From contig CM055097.1 in NCBI GenBank assembly GCA_029204225.1, positions 35,400,804 to 35,464,803 of the forward strand: 64,000 bases of DNA, given 5' to 3'. Under the pieces are notes generated by a model. The model ran no database searches, was not told the DNA's origin, and saw only the letters and a list, made by a program, of their open reading frames with translations. Shown here piece after piece: positions 48,508-50,580 of this stretch; the stretch's first letter is position 1, and every line of letters starts with the position of its first letter. Origin of the DNA: Diphasiastrum complanatum (lineage: Eukaryota > Streptophyta > Lycopodiopsida > Lycopodiales > Lycopodiaceae). A program made the translations under genes and the position numbers.

Positions 48508-50314
48508 GCATTGATGTCTTTTAAGATATCAAAAGGTGCACAAGACTAATGAGTACATCTTAAGTGTATATGCAACTATAAGAGGGTAAGAACGTCTTCG
48601 AAAAGTCTAAATATCATAAGATAATTGGTCTATTGCACTAAAAACAAGTAAATGATAAGTGATAAAAATCTTGAAGTGCTGTATAGAGAATATTAGACCA
48701 ACTATCTAAATAAATGACATTTAAATATTTGACTGTCCTAATCAAGGCAACTGCTTTCAGTGGCAGTACATTTGGACTAAATCAATGTTGATTTCTTCGA
48801 TTGGATCTATACTATACGAGTTCGTGTTGCAATAAAAGAACACACTTCTTTTTTTCTCAAACACCACCCATGTGTCGGCGAGGTTTGAACTTGGGCGGTC
48901 AACCCCACAGCAAGAACCCTCTACCACCACACCACACAAGGGCAGAGGTGCCCTGAAGTTTTTCTCTATTTTGCAATACAAATTTTCTTAATTTGGTATC
49001 CGAAAATTTGACCAATAACACCCTACCCTCATTGTTGCCCTCTTTTCCCAGTCGGAAGAACTTCGACATGGTTTTCCCATGTTTGTGAATATCGAATTTG
49101 ACACACGTGTAAGGATTTCTTCTTCTTCTTTCACAAGAATTAACACTTGTTGTGAGAGAAAAGATTTATCTATTCTTTTTCTATCAAGCATAGAGCCCCT
49201 TCTCTTGTCCACCCAAGGGGAGGTTTTTCTCCTCGTGCTTTGATACTTCCAGAATCTGATCCAATATGATTTGGATGTCTTTGTGGTCTGCCTTTTTTGA
49301 AATGCCACTTTCCAATCTGATCAATTGGTCTTCGATAACTTCCAAGTCAGAGTTAGTCTCGAAAAAGTGCATATGGTAAAGATCAGGATTTAAACCCAAG
49401 GGGCCACTCCATGCATGCTGAAAATAAGATCTGCTAATAACTTGCTCAAGATATGGATGGATACTCTAGAAGAGAGTATGAAGATGCCAACCAAATCCAA
49501 TAACCATGATGCCTGAGAGTACCAAGACAATCGGTGTCCCTGCTCATGAAGTGCTCTAGAGGATGTGAGTGCTATGCATGGGTAACTGTGTCTACTAGCA
49601 TTATCCTCACACAAGCAAGATCAATCATGATATCTATGCACATAAAACGCGAGGACTTGGGTGAAAGCTTTTGCTTCATGGGATCTTTATGATGAAACTT
49701 CCAAGCATGCTTACATCTTGGTAGTGCAGGAAAATGTGATGGGGTAGCATTGTTGTCAAAAGTAGTTTGTTATACTCCTTGTTGGAAAGTTTTATCAGGA
49801 TTTCTTTGTTTTGCTGACATGTTGTAGGCTTTATTTTGCTACTGGATGATTCTATTTGTACTGCTTTCTAAAAGCCAGATCACAAATAAGAAGATTTTCC
49901 AATTATTGGCAAGTTGCATACAGATTCCTTGTTTTGCGTGACATGTTGTAGGCTTTATTTTGCTACTGGATGACTTCCAATCTGTTCTCTCTGGTGCAAT
50001 CTACAGGTACAACTTTCTTGCAAGTCTCTAATTGATTGAAAAATTTTCTTCAGTAGATCTATATGAATTTCAGTTTGATTTCTGTGAATAACATCATAAG
50101 TTCTTATTGATTTCATATTGAGACAACTAACTGCAGTTTTTTACACATTCCAGTGTTGAAGCAAGGAGCAGTAAAGAAACTTTTTGGAATACCAGATGTT
50201 TCTCATTTGGCTTCAAAACAGAAAACCGGCCCTCAGCGTGTAGCTACATATCTACATCCACCTAAGCGCACAAAAAAGTCGAGTATGGATGGAGGTTTTG
50301 AAGAAAAAAAATAA
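6699..50314 (+). CDS. OXA1: Mitochondrial inner-membrane insertase OXA1 (YidC/Oxa1/Alb3 family), 3' eight exons
   Basis: The product inserts proteins into the mitochondrial inner membrane. Eight exons were joined by reading frame and GT-AG splice sites: 6699-6789, 16049-16096, 21301-21359, 23478-23553, 25270-25401, 45555-45662, 49952-50006 and 50154-50314. They give 242 continuous codons and a TAA stop. Diagnostic motifs are [38 protein letters not shown] and [12 protein letters not shown], in the order of plant OXA1. Hydrophobic segments fall in exons 1, 4, 5, 6 and 7, as expected for the five-helix insertase core. The C-terminus is short and basic (KRTKKSS). Known plant OXA1 proteins are longer by an N-terminal targeting and linker region, so upstream exons are missing here, probably outside the window. 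All placed exons are open, which argues for a working gene. Introns are up to 20.2 kb and packed with transposons. Confidence 0.88.
7285..7385 (-). mobile_element. SINE-like tRNA-derived unit
   Basis: On the minus strand there is an A-box-like block (TCGGTAAGCTTGG, 7359-7347) and about 25 bases later a B-box-like block (GTTCGAGCCTC, 7322-7312). This is the spacing of an RNA polymerase III internal promoter. No matching full-length tRNA fold was found, so a SINE head is more likely than a tRNA gene. The limits are approximate. Confidence 0.35.
7450..8491 (-). pseudogene. Ty3/gypsy integrase C-terminal relic
   Basis: Minus-strand text at 8491-8345 reads [19 protein letters not shown], then [15 protein letters not shown], equivalent to the D...F..FW and HPQTDGQTE blocks of gypsy integrase. 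The segment 8165-7800 continues with [35 protein letters not shown] and [11 protein letters not shown], the integrase C-terminal and pre-chromodomain region. Stops and frameshifts break it, and the TDGQTE motif is degraded. The copia LTR begins where this relic ends, so copia may have inserted into an older gypsy element. Confidence 0.65.
9552..9734 (+). pseudogene. Copia gag N-terminus, truncated
   Basis: The frame [20 protein letters not shown] then [15 protein letters not shown] is the N-terminal gag motif of plant copia elements (compare the minus-strand copy at 38832-38620, [19 protein letters not shown]). It breaks off at about codon 40 into unrelated codons and a stop. The rest of gag, the zinc knuckle and the protease are missing, consistent with an internal deletion. 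Confidence 0.65.
9746..10785 (+). pseudogene. Copia integrase (frameshifted)
   Basis: The 245-codon frame at 9746-10483 has the pre-integrase zinc motif end ([10 protein letters not shown]), then the integrase core: [10 protein letters not shown] with the first catalytic Asp, SDKGGEY with the second Asp, and a degraded GVAERKN motif ([10 protein letters not shown]). It continues into [14 protein letters not shown] and CLFLGYD. A frameshift near 10470 moves the following linker ([16 protein letters not shown]) into another frame, ending at 10785. Reverse transcriptase is absent. Confidence 0.75.
10790..12268. other. Unassigned retroelement-like non-coding region
   Basis: No coding similarity was recognised. 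Two diverged copies of a roughly 100-bp segment lie in tandem at about 11255-11430 (repeated text GAGGTTGCATGCA / TAGGGTTGCATGCA). A short recurring phrase, TCCAAGTCATAG, lies at about 11910-12140. It may be the remaining 3' part of the copia element or another old insertion. Confidence 0.3.
12269..12977 (+). mobile_element. Solo LTR, family S, copy 1 (709 bp)
   Basis: It begins TGTCAAAATTC and ends CTTCTAACA (TG...CA), flanked on both sides by ATTG (12265-12268 and 12978-12981). The same sequence occurs at 29292-39960, where it is split by a copia insertion. There are no internal coding sequences and no second LTR next to it, so recombination to a solo LTR is likely. A TATA-like TATTTATACTAG lies near 12489. 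Confidence 0.7.
12982..13780. other. Intronic stretch without recognised genes
   Basis: A 71-codon frame at 13098-13313 has no similarity I recognise. Nothing else is supported. Confidence 0.3.
14605..15406 (+). mobile_element. Non-autonomous hAT element (family A), copy 2, with 8-bp TSD
   Basis: It is flanked by a perfect 8-bp target duplication, TCCACCAC (14597-14604 and 15407-15414). It starts CAATGTTTGAGG and ends ACACAACTATG. Dense GAATCG/CGATTC/TTCGAA motifs lie just inside both ends (14630-14705 and 15330-15398). The interior has a (CA)n-rich block (14848-15045), a (TC)n block, and GC-rich repeats with GGTCGCGAGGAGCAGGAG units (15195-15300). It has no transposase, so it would have to be mobilised in trans. 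Confidence 0.8.
14848..15045. repeat. (CA)n-rich microsatellite inside hAT element
   Basis: Several CA runs are interrupted by TTGTCAAA and TGAACA spacers. The spacers recur, so this is a compound microsatellite that expanded as blocks. Confidence 0.85.
16049..16096 (+). CDS. OXA1: OXA1 exon: [11 protein letters not shown] segment
   Basis: The acceptor is CTTTTCAG and the donor AGT|GTAAGA. Sixteen complete codons read [16 protein letters not shown], the start of the cytoplasm/matrix-facing coiled loop of Oxa1 proteins. The exon joins the previous one after ...RATARLS with no phase shift. Confidence 0.85.
16580..16713 (+). repeat. 35-bp tandem repeat, about 3.8 copies
   Basis: The unit begins GATGAATAAGGTACC, with starts at 16580, 16615, 16650 and 16685. 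Copies 2 and 3 are identical; the first has two substitutions. There are no spacers, so this is a minisatellite. Confidence 0.9.
18485..18712. repeat. TG-rich compound microsatellite
   Basis: TG runs alternate with GTTTGTG, GGTGG and CATGTG units within the 5' part of the hAT transposon. The (CA)n block of the hAT element at 14605-15406 occupies an equivalent position. Confidence 0.8.
18889..19136 (+). pseudogene. hAT transposase exon: BED zinc finger
   Basis: The frame from 18901 reads [12 protein letters not shown], then [23 protein letters not shown] and AVC. The C-x2-C ... H-x-spacing-C layout, beginning with DPLW and ending H-L-L-x(8)-C, is that of plant BED fingers at the N-terminus of DUF659 hAT transposases. 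A stop at 19134-19136 lies in the next exon or intron region. The role in a functional relative would be DNA binding at the transposon ends. Confidence 0.7.
19521..19694 (+). pseudogene. hAT transposase linker exon
   Basis: The frame reads [20 protein letters not shown], then [16 protein letters not shown], matching the conserved RMFYDAGIPFNVA..P.F..M block upstream of DUF659. A stop in the preceding proline/serine-rich linker (near 19507) and another at 19692 break the frame. A 30-bp segment is repeated in tandem just downstream (about 19688-19752). Confidence 0.6.
19922..20124 (+). pseudogene. hAT transposase exon: DUF659 core
   Basis: The frame [20 protein letters not shown], then [16 protein letters not shown] and [11 protein letters not shown] is the DUF659 signature. 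It ends at a good donor (CAG|GTATGC). The next coding block, [20 protein letters not shown] then [13 protein letters not shown], is at about 20380-20517. These are the least decayed transposase sequences in the window. Confidence 0.75.
21301..21359 (+). CDS. OXA1: OXA1 exon: [19 protein letters not shown] segment
   Basis: The acceptor is GCGTTTCAG and the donor AAGAA|GTATGT. Nineteen codons plus two bases; the split codon is completed by the first base of the next exon. It corresponds to the DP..V...Q.RMK.LFKEY block of Oxa1. Confidence 0.86.
21360..23477 (+). other. OXA1: OXA1 intron 3 (about 2.1 kb)
   Basis: GT-AG intron without recognised coding or transposon sequence. It holds a perfect 15-bp inverted repeat at 22200-22240. 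This may be close to the ancestral intron. Confidence 0.8.
22200..22240. repeat. 15-bp perfect inverted repeat (hairpin)
   Basis: The left arm GAGGAAAAAGGCAAC (22200-22214) and the right arm GTTGCCTTTTTCCTC (22226-22240) are separated by an 11-base loop. Pairing does not extend beyond the arms. Confidence 0.85.
23478..23553 (+). CDS. OXA1: OXA1 exon: [16 protein letters not shown] segment
   Basis: The acceptor is ATGTCAG and the donor GCT|GTAAGT. The first base completes the split codon, then 25 codons read [20 protein letters not shown], ending CFFFA. This is the G.TPF.PL.G...Q.P.F..FF. block, forming a transmembrane segment. Confidence 0.88.
23554..25269 (+). other. OXA1: OXA1 intron 4 (about 1.7 kb)
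   Basis: GT-AG intron, almost filled by an old TRIM-like LTR element (about 23668-25029). Confidence 0.8.
23668..25029 (-). mobile_element. Old TRIM-like LTR element
   Basis: Two diverged direct repeats lie at about 23668-24000 and 24701-25029. Shared blocks include TCCATAAGTAT, TAAGCCTAA, GTCAACC/ATCAACC and AAGTGATG with A/GCCCAA. Just inside the right copy, on the minus strand, is TTGGTATTAGAGCAC (24700-24686), a near-match to the initiator tRNA-Met primer site. That makes the right copy the 5' LTR of a minus-strand element. The roughly 0.7-kb interior has no coding frame, as in TRIMs. The repeat limits are approximate and divergence is high. Confidence 0.5.
25270..25401 (+). CDS. OXA1: OXA1 exon: [13 protein letters not shown] / LWFTDLS segment
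   Basis: The acceptor is TTGCAG and the donor GAG|GTTAGC. There are 44 complete codons. The motif [20 protein letters not shown] is highly specific for mitochondrial Oxa1. The exon ends in the hydrophobic segment [13 protein letters not shown]. Confidence 0.92.
25432..25486. repeat. (TC)n microsatellite
   Basis: About 27 uninterrupted TC units lie between the OXA1 donor site and a LINE 3' fragment. Confidence 0.95.
25487..26175 (+). mobile_element. LINE 3' end fragment
   Basis: Plus-strand frames at about 25615-25815 carry the post-RT zinc-binding region ([17 protein letters not shown], then [16 protein letters not shown] and [11 protein letters not shown]). An acidic and basic C-terminal tail with stops follows. 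The 3' end at 26125-26175 keeps the ATCAATGAAGCTTTC motif and a short TTTC tail, but the hairpin is degraded. The 5' truncation point abuts the (TC)n run. Confidence 0.65.
26200..27825 (+). pseudogene. Endonuclease-like (EEP) non-LTR retrotransposon relic
   Basis: The plus strand at about 26800-27145 reads [20 protein letters not shown] in one frame. After a frame change it continues [30 protein letters not shown] and [17 protein letters not shown]. This order (GDxxxRTG, then FTC....G.S..DY, then S.H.P...) is the endonuclease-exonuclease-phosphatase pattern of non-LTR elements. Text near 27500-27660 ([31 protein letters not shown]) may be its linker. Frames are broken. A 66-bp tandem duplication (27291-27415) lies inside. 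The family is uncertain. Confidence 0.45.
27291..27415. repeat. 66-bp tandem duplication
   Basis: A unit beginning ATTGAAAGTGCGGTAAAATC is present at 27291 and again at 27357, with about three differences. Confidence 0.85.
27830..28314 (-). mobile_element. LTR of a gypsy-like element (3' end remnant)
   Basis: On the minus strand the text at 28335-28300 reads a polypurine tract (AGGGGGAAGAA) followed by TGTTACGGCC, the usual junction of polypurine tract and 3' LTR start. Upstream of it, codons such as EDKPSF resemble the end of a gypsy polyprotein. Within the LTR there is a TATA-like CTATATATTGAGG near 28060. The far end is not defined and no partner LTR was found. Confidence 0.45.
28340..29286. 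other. AT-rich stretch without genes
   Basis: This could be the interior of the preceding LTR element or intron sequence. A 27-bp unit ending TTAATTATAGTCTAAAATC is repeated twice at about 28617-28670. Nothing else is supported. Confidence 0.3.
29768..30166 (-). repeat. Copia 3' LTR (399 bp)
   Basis: It runs from TGATAGAATTTACA to CCTACCA on the plus strand. It matches the 5' LTR at 39366-39724 closely until the latter is cut off after GCACGCAGGC. Confidence 0.8.
30270..31206 (-). pseudogene. Copia integrase C-terminus and deleted RT/RNase H
   Basis: The minus-strand frame at 31201-30584 starts with the integrase motif GVAERKN ([11 protein letters not shown], then [33 protein letters not shown]). 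It continues through the linker [11 protein letters not shown] and, after a stop, a second frame (30583-30395) to the beginning of reverse transcriptase ([18 protein letters not shown]). There it jumps directly to [14 protein letters not shown] (about 30280-30235), the last motif of copia RNase H. So nearly the whole RT-RNase H module is missing. Confidence 0.75.
31207..31545 (-). repeat. Chromovirus 3' LTR
   Basis: 339 bp, TG...CA. It lacks 19 bases present in the 5' LTR; the missing segment lies between two GGCC tetranucleotides, consistent with slippage or short-repeat recombination. Confidence 0.9.
31546..31556 (-). other. Chromovirus polypurine tract
   Basis: GGTAGAGGGAG on the minus strand, immediately before the 3' LTR; it would prime plus-strand DNA synthesis. 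Confidence 0.8.
31557..32760 (-). pseudogene. Chromovirus integrase and chromodomain
   Basis: The minus strand from about 32760 starts with the zinc-binding region ([11 protein letters not shown]). The integrase core has its three acidic positions: [21 protein letters not shown] and [13 protein letters not shown] (32663-32223). After a stop (at 32223, inside EFA*NST) the next frame, 32183-31557, carries [16 protein letters not shown], the GPF..SRR.G...Y.LELP module ([17 protein letters not shown]), and finally a chromodomain (EILDSRETQ..., [16 protein letters not shown]). The chromodomain would direct integration to particular chromatin. The stop codons make it non-autonomous. Confidence 0.85.
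32818..34617 (-). pseudogene. Chromovirus protease, reverse transcriptase and RNase H
   Basis: The 380-codon frame (34617-33475) begins with the aspartic protease motif [11 protein letters not shown], where the usual DSG triad is DDG. It runs through the connection region to RT. RT blocks are visible: [48 protein letters not shown] and the catalytic FLDD (33576-33565). A stop (YA*QSK) separates this from 33435-32818, which holds the end of RT and RNase H ([38 protein letters not shown]). The first catalytic aspartate of RNase H is replaced (ETIASD). Activity is therefore unlikely. Confidence 0.88.
34630..35896 (-). pseudogene. Chromovirus gag
   Basis: Gag is read on the minus strand in four pieces separated by stops or shifts: 35896-35711 (acidic N-terminus), 35704-35282 (capsid-like; PPTFNGEE and [17 protein letters not shown]), 35244-35017 ([24 protein letters not shown]), and 34881-34630 with a single CCHC zinc knuckle ([14 protein letters not shown]). 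The first stop after TKVD is followed directly by LKLALANF in frame, suggesting a single-base nonsense change. It would form the virus-like particle core. Confidence 0.8.
35905..36775 (-). other. Chromovirus 5' leader
   Basis: This is the untranslated leader between primer site and gag start. There is no frame of note. Confidence 0.6.
36776..36788 (-). other. Chromovirus primer-binding site (initiator tRNA-Met)
   Basis: TGGTATCAGAGCC on the minus strand, directly after the 5' LTR, complementary to the 3' end of plant initiator tRNA-Met. Confidence 0.9.
36789..37146 (-). promoter_or_regulatory. Chromovirus 5' LTR (promoter)
   Basis: 358 bp, TG...CA, bounded by the ATTAT duplication. As the 5' LTR it carries the element's promoter. 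It contains the palindrome-like GGCCACGTGTCACTGACGTG segment with CACGTG and TGACGTGG cores, which look like G-box/bZIP sites. This segment is lost from the 3' LTR. Confidence 0.75.
37147..38011 (-). pseudogene. Copia protease and integrase N-terminus
   Basis: The minus-strand frame 38011-37526 holds the protease ([21 protein letters not shown] changed to DFG) and the [16 protein letters not shown] block. A shifted frame, 37565-37284, holds the pre-integrase H..HLN..S..L region ([15 protein letters not shown]), [10 protein letters not shown] and [10 protein letters not shown]. After a stop at FVDD, a third frame holds [15 protein letters not shown] (about 37260-37200) and runs into the chromovirus insertion immediately before GVAERKN. 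A short internal deletion is visible after FVDD. Confidence 0.75.
38066..38832 (-). pseudogene. Copia gag with zinc knuckle
   Basis: The minus-strand frame 38832-38620 starts with [20 protein letters not shown], typical of the gag N-terminus. The middle of gag is shifted ([20 protein letters not shown] near 38550). The frame 38422-38066 ends with the CCHC knuckle [14 protein letters not shown]. It has several stops and frameshifts. Confidence 0.75.
38880..39349 (-). repeat. Copia leader with degenerate CCTG-type repeats
   Basis: The plus strand shows recurring text such as CCTGTCC, TACCTATCT, TTGCCTCC and CCTGCACCAG between gag and primer site. The leader of the copia element at 9060-9500 has similar GCTGG/TTCGCTG repeats on the opposite strand. 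This suggests repeat-based growth of the leader in both. Confidence 0.5.
39350..39365 (-). other. Copia primer-binding site (initiator tRNA-Met)
   Basis: TGGTACCAGAGCAGGG on the minus strand, adjacent to the 5' LTR end, with one mismatch to the canonical site. Confidence 0.75.
39366..39724 (-). repeat. Copia 5' LTR, outer end truncated
   Basis: It is homologous to 29768-30166 but stops at GCACGCAGGC and passes directly into the right half of solo LTR copy 2. About 42 bases are missing. Confidence 0.75.
39966..41659. other. AT-rich intron stretch without genes
   Basis: No coding frame or repeat structure was recognised. It may belong to the same old sequence as 28340-29286, separated by the nested insertion. 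Confidence 0.3.
41668..41912 (+). mobile_element. hAT MITE, family B (245 bp) with perfect 8-bp TSD
   Basis: The target duplication GATCATAA lies at 41660-41667 and 41913-41920. The termini CATAGATGCACCG and, inverted, CACAGATGCAGCG form an imperfect 13-bp TIR of hAT type. GCGAATCGC/GCGATTCGC palindromes crowd the right end (41860-41905), with CGCGATTCTGAATCG at the left. It has no coding capacity. Confidence 0.85.
42287..42802 (+). mobile_element. hAT MITE, family C (516 bp) with perfect 8-bp TSD
   Basis: The target duplication ACCTATAC lies at 42279-42286 and 42803-42810. The termini are CATAGAA and its inverted copy TTCTATG. Both ends are filled with ACCGTGG/CCACGGT and ACCGTAC/GTACGGT motifs (42300-42355 and 42700-42790). 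The interior is a minisatellite of TTTCACAGAT, GATGATTTGACAG and GATACAGATGAT units (about 42395-42625). Confidence 0.88.
42395..42625. repeat. Minisatellite of CAGAT-type units
   Basis: Units TTTCACAGAT, GATTTGACAGAT and GATACAGAT are shuffled in irregular order within hAT MITE family C. Confidence 0.85.
42811..44255. other. AT-rich intron stretch without genes
   Basis: Nothing recognisable is seen. Confidence 0.3.
44262..44480 (-). repeat. Dispersed repeat R1, copy 1
   Basis: The reverse complement matches 60528-60740. Shared blocks include TCCATAGTGAGAAGATAG, TTTTTGGAGCTCATTGG and CACTATGTACAT. It lies immediately 3' of an unrecognised minus-strand frame at 44933-44514. Confidence 0.75.
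44514..44933 (-). CDS. Unrecognised serine/proline-rich frame beside repeat R1
   Basis: A 139-codon frame reading [20 protein letters not shown], then a Gly/Ser/Pro/Ala-rich tail ([32 protein letters not shown]). I do not recognise it. Its position next to a dispersed repeat inside an OXA1 intron suggests part of a transposon. The low-complexity tail resembles linkers at the ends of plant transposase or transposon-associated proteins. No splice partner or start context could be defended, and it may be a chance frame. Confidence 0.25.
   Translation of the reverse strand: MTRMRLHFLGLTKLDGRSMGITPCMVFLAPKQEHLLSTYGGAATTSPAHGPRLQIGGQLGSIGIGSGASSNGAPSSTKVGPSYPVSPSAARPSWPSSSAASPSRTSSVEAGQSWPQLHMIGGTDIDRAQCLHLVVISTL
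45555..45662 (+). CDS. OXA1: OXA1 exon: [21 protein letters not shown] segment
   Basis: The acceptor is CTCTGCAG and the donor AAG|GTAAGA. There are 36 complete codons, starting [17 protein letters not shown] and ending in the hydrophobic [13 protein letters not shown] segment. This is the family's ...EGM.GNP....MK......VLT.P.TM.FPK block. Confidence 0.92.
46677..46751. repeat. (TG)n(GA)n compound microsatellite
   Basis: About 10 TG units followed by about 26 GA units, abutting the 3' tail of a minus-strand LINE. Confidence 0.95.
46752..47650 (-). mobile_element. Internally deleted LINE, minus strand
   Basis: The minus strand from about 47640 to 47142 has one frame reading an N-terminal LINE segment ([50 protein letters not shown]). 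It resembles the start region of LINE proteins and the fragment at 2880-3010. It then passes almost directly to the 3' UTR (about 47100-46800), with endonuclease, RT and zinc-binding regions missing. The 3' end has the hairpin ATGCC-TTTT-GGCAT (46791-46778) and a (TC)n tail on that strand. It is a non-autonomous derivative keeping only the two ends. Confidence 0.65.
47714..47747. repeat. (CA)n microsatellite
   Basis: About 16 CA units in OXA1 intron 6. Confidence 0.95.
48414..48507. repeat. (TG)n ... (GA)n compound microsatellite
   Basis: TG units, a TTTGTCTTTT spacer, then about 31 GA units, abutting a degenerate LINE tail. Confidence 0.95.
48508..48630 (-). mobile_element. Degenerate LINE 3' tail, minus strand
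   Basis: The order GA run, ATTGATGTCTTTT, a degraded hairpin (AAGATATCAAAAGGTGC), AAGACTAATGAGTACAT and AACGTCTTCG parallels the tails at 440-560 and 46752-46870. The hairpin stem has lost pairing. No coding part remains. Confidence 0.55.
48860..48955 (-). mobile_element. SINE-like tRNA-derived unit
   Basis: On the minus strand an A-box-like GTGGTGGTAGAGG (48930-48918) is followed after about 30 bases by a B-box-like GTTCAAACCTC (48890-48880). This is the spacing of an internal polymerase III promoter. The surrounding text does not fold as a tRNA. The limits are approximate. Confidence 0.45.
49805..49849 (+). pseudogene. Partial duplicate of OXA1 exon 7 and its acceptor
   Basis: The stretch TTTGTTTTGC-TGACATGTTGTAG, followed by the first 22 bases of the exon (encoding ALFCYWM), repeats the sequence at 49928-49973 with one indel. 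The copy lacks the rest of the exon and the donor. Flanking text is about 70% similar, so it came from an old tandem duplication of about 123 bp. Confidence 0.8.
49952..50006 (+). CDS. OXA1: OXA1 exon: [14 protein letters not shown] segment
   Basis: The acceptor is ATGTTGTAG and the donor ACAG|GTACAA. Eighteen codons plus one base. [18 protein letters not shown] is the final transmembrane segment and the most conserved motif of the Oxa1 family. Confidence 0.92.
50154..50314 (+). CDS. OXA1: OXA1 terminal exon with stop codon
   Basis: The acceptor is CACATTCCAG. Two bases complete the split codon, then 52 codons and TAA (50312-50314). The start [15 protein letters not shown] matches the post-membrane K..VKK.L.IPD block. 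The tail is hydrophilic and basic ([16 protein letters not shown]), as expected for the matrix-exposed ribosome-contacting tail, but shorter than in many plant OXA1 proteins. Confidence 0.88.
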
Positions 50315-50580
50315 GCATGTTTTGCCATTGAGTAACCATTTCATTTTCCACTTTATGAACATCGAGGGTTATGGTCATTTAAATGTAAGACCATATCGAA
50401 GCTTTATCTTTAACAATACTGCAAAATTGTGAGCAGTACATCTTTTGGAATTGATTTACATTATTTGTCCTATTTTGAGGATATATTCCAAAGTGAAACC
50501 CAGTGTCTGGGTGAAAGGGAAGAATTTTTGTAAGTTTACAAAGCTAATTCAATAAAGTATGTGATTGACGATTATACTTA
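50315..50580 (+). terminator. OXA1: OXA1 3' UTR with polyadenylation signal
   Basis: AATAAA lies at 50551-50556, about 240 bases after the stop codon, in AT-rich sequence. Cleavage would be expected shortly downstream. Confidence 0.55.

Larger units (their letters stand above)
45663..49951 (+). other. OXA1: OXA1 intron 6 (about 4.3 kb)
   Basis: GT-AG intron with an internally deleted LINE, a second LINE tail, a SINE-like unit and a duplicated pseudo-exon. The stretch 45663-46670 has nothing recognisable. Confidence 0.8.

Noticed and set aside
46580-48511. Frames with long Leu-Ser or Arg-Glu runs
   Set aside because: They are translations of (TC)n/(GA)n microsatellites at LINE tails.
6699-50314. 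OXA1 as a processed or dead pseudogene
   Set aside because: It has introns with GT-AG sites, every placed exon is open, and key motifs are intact, so a working gene is more likely. Missing 5' exons prevent certainty.
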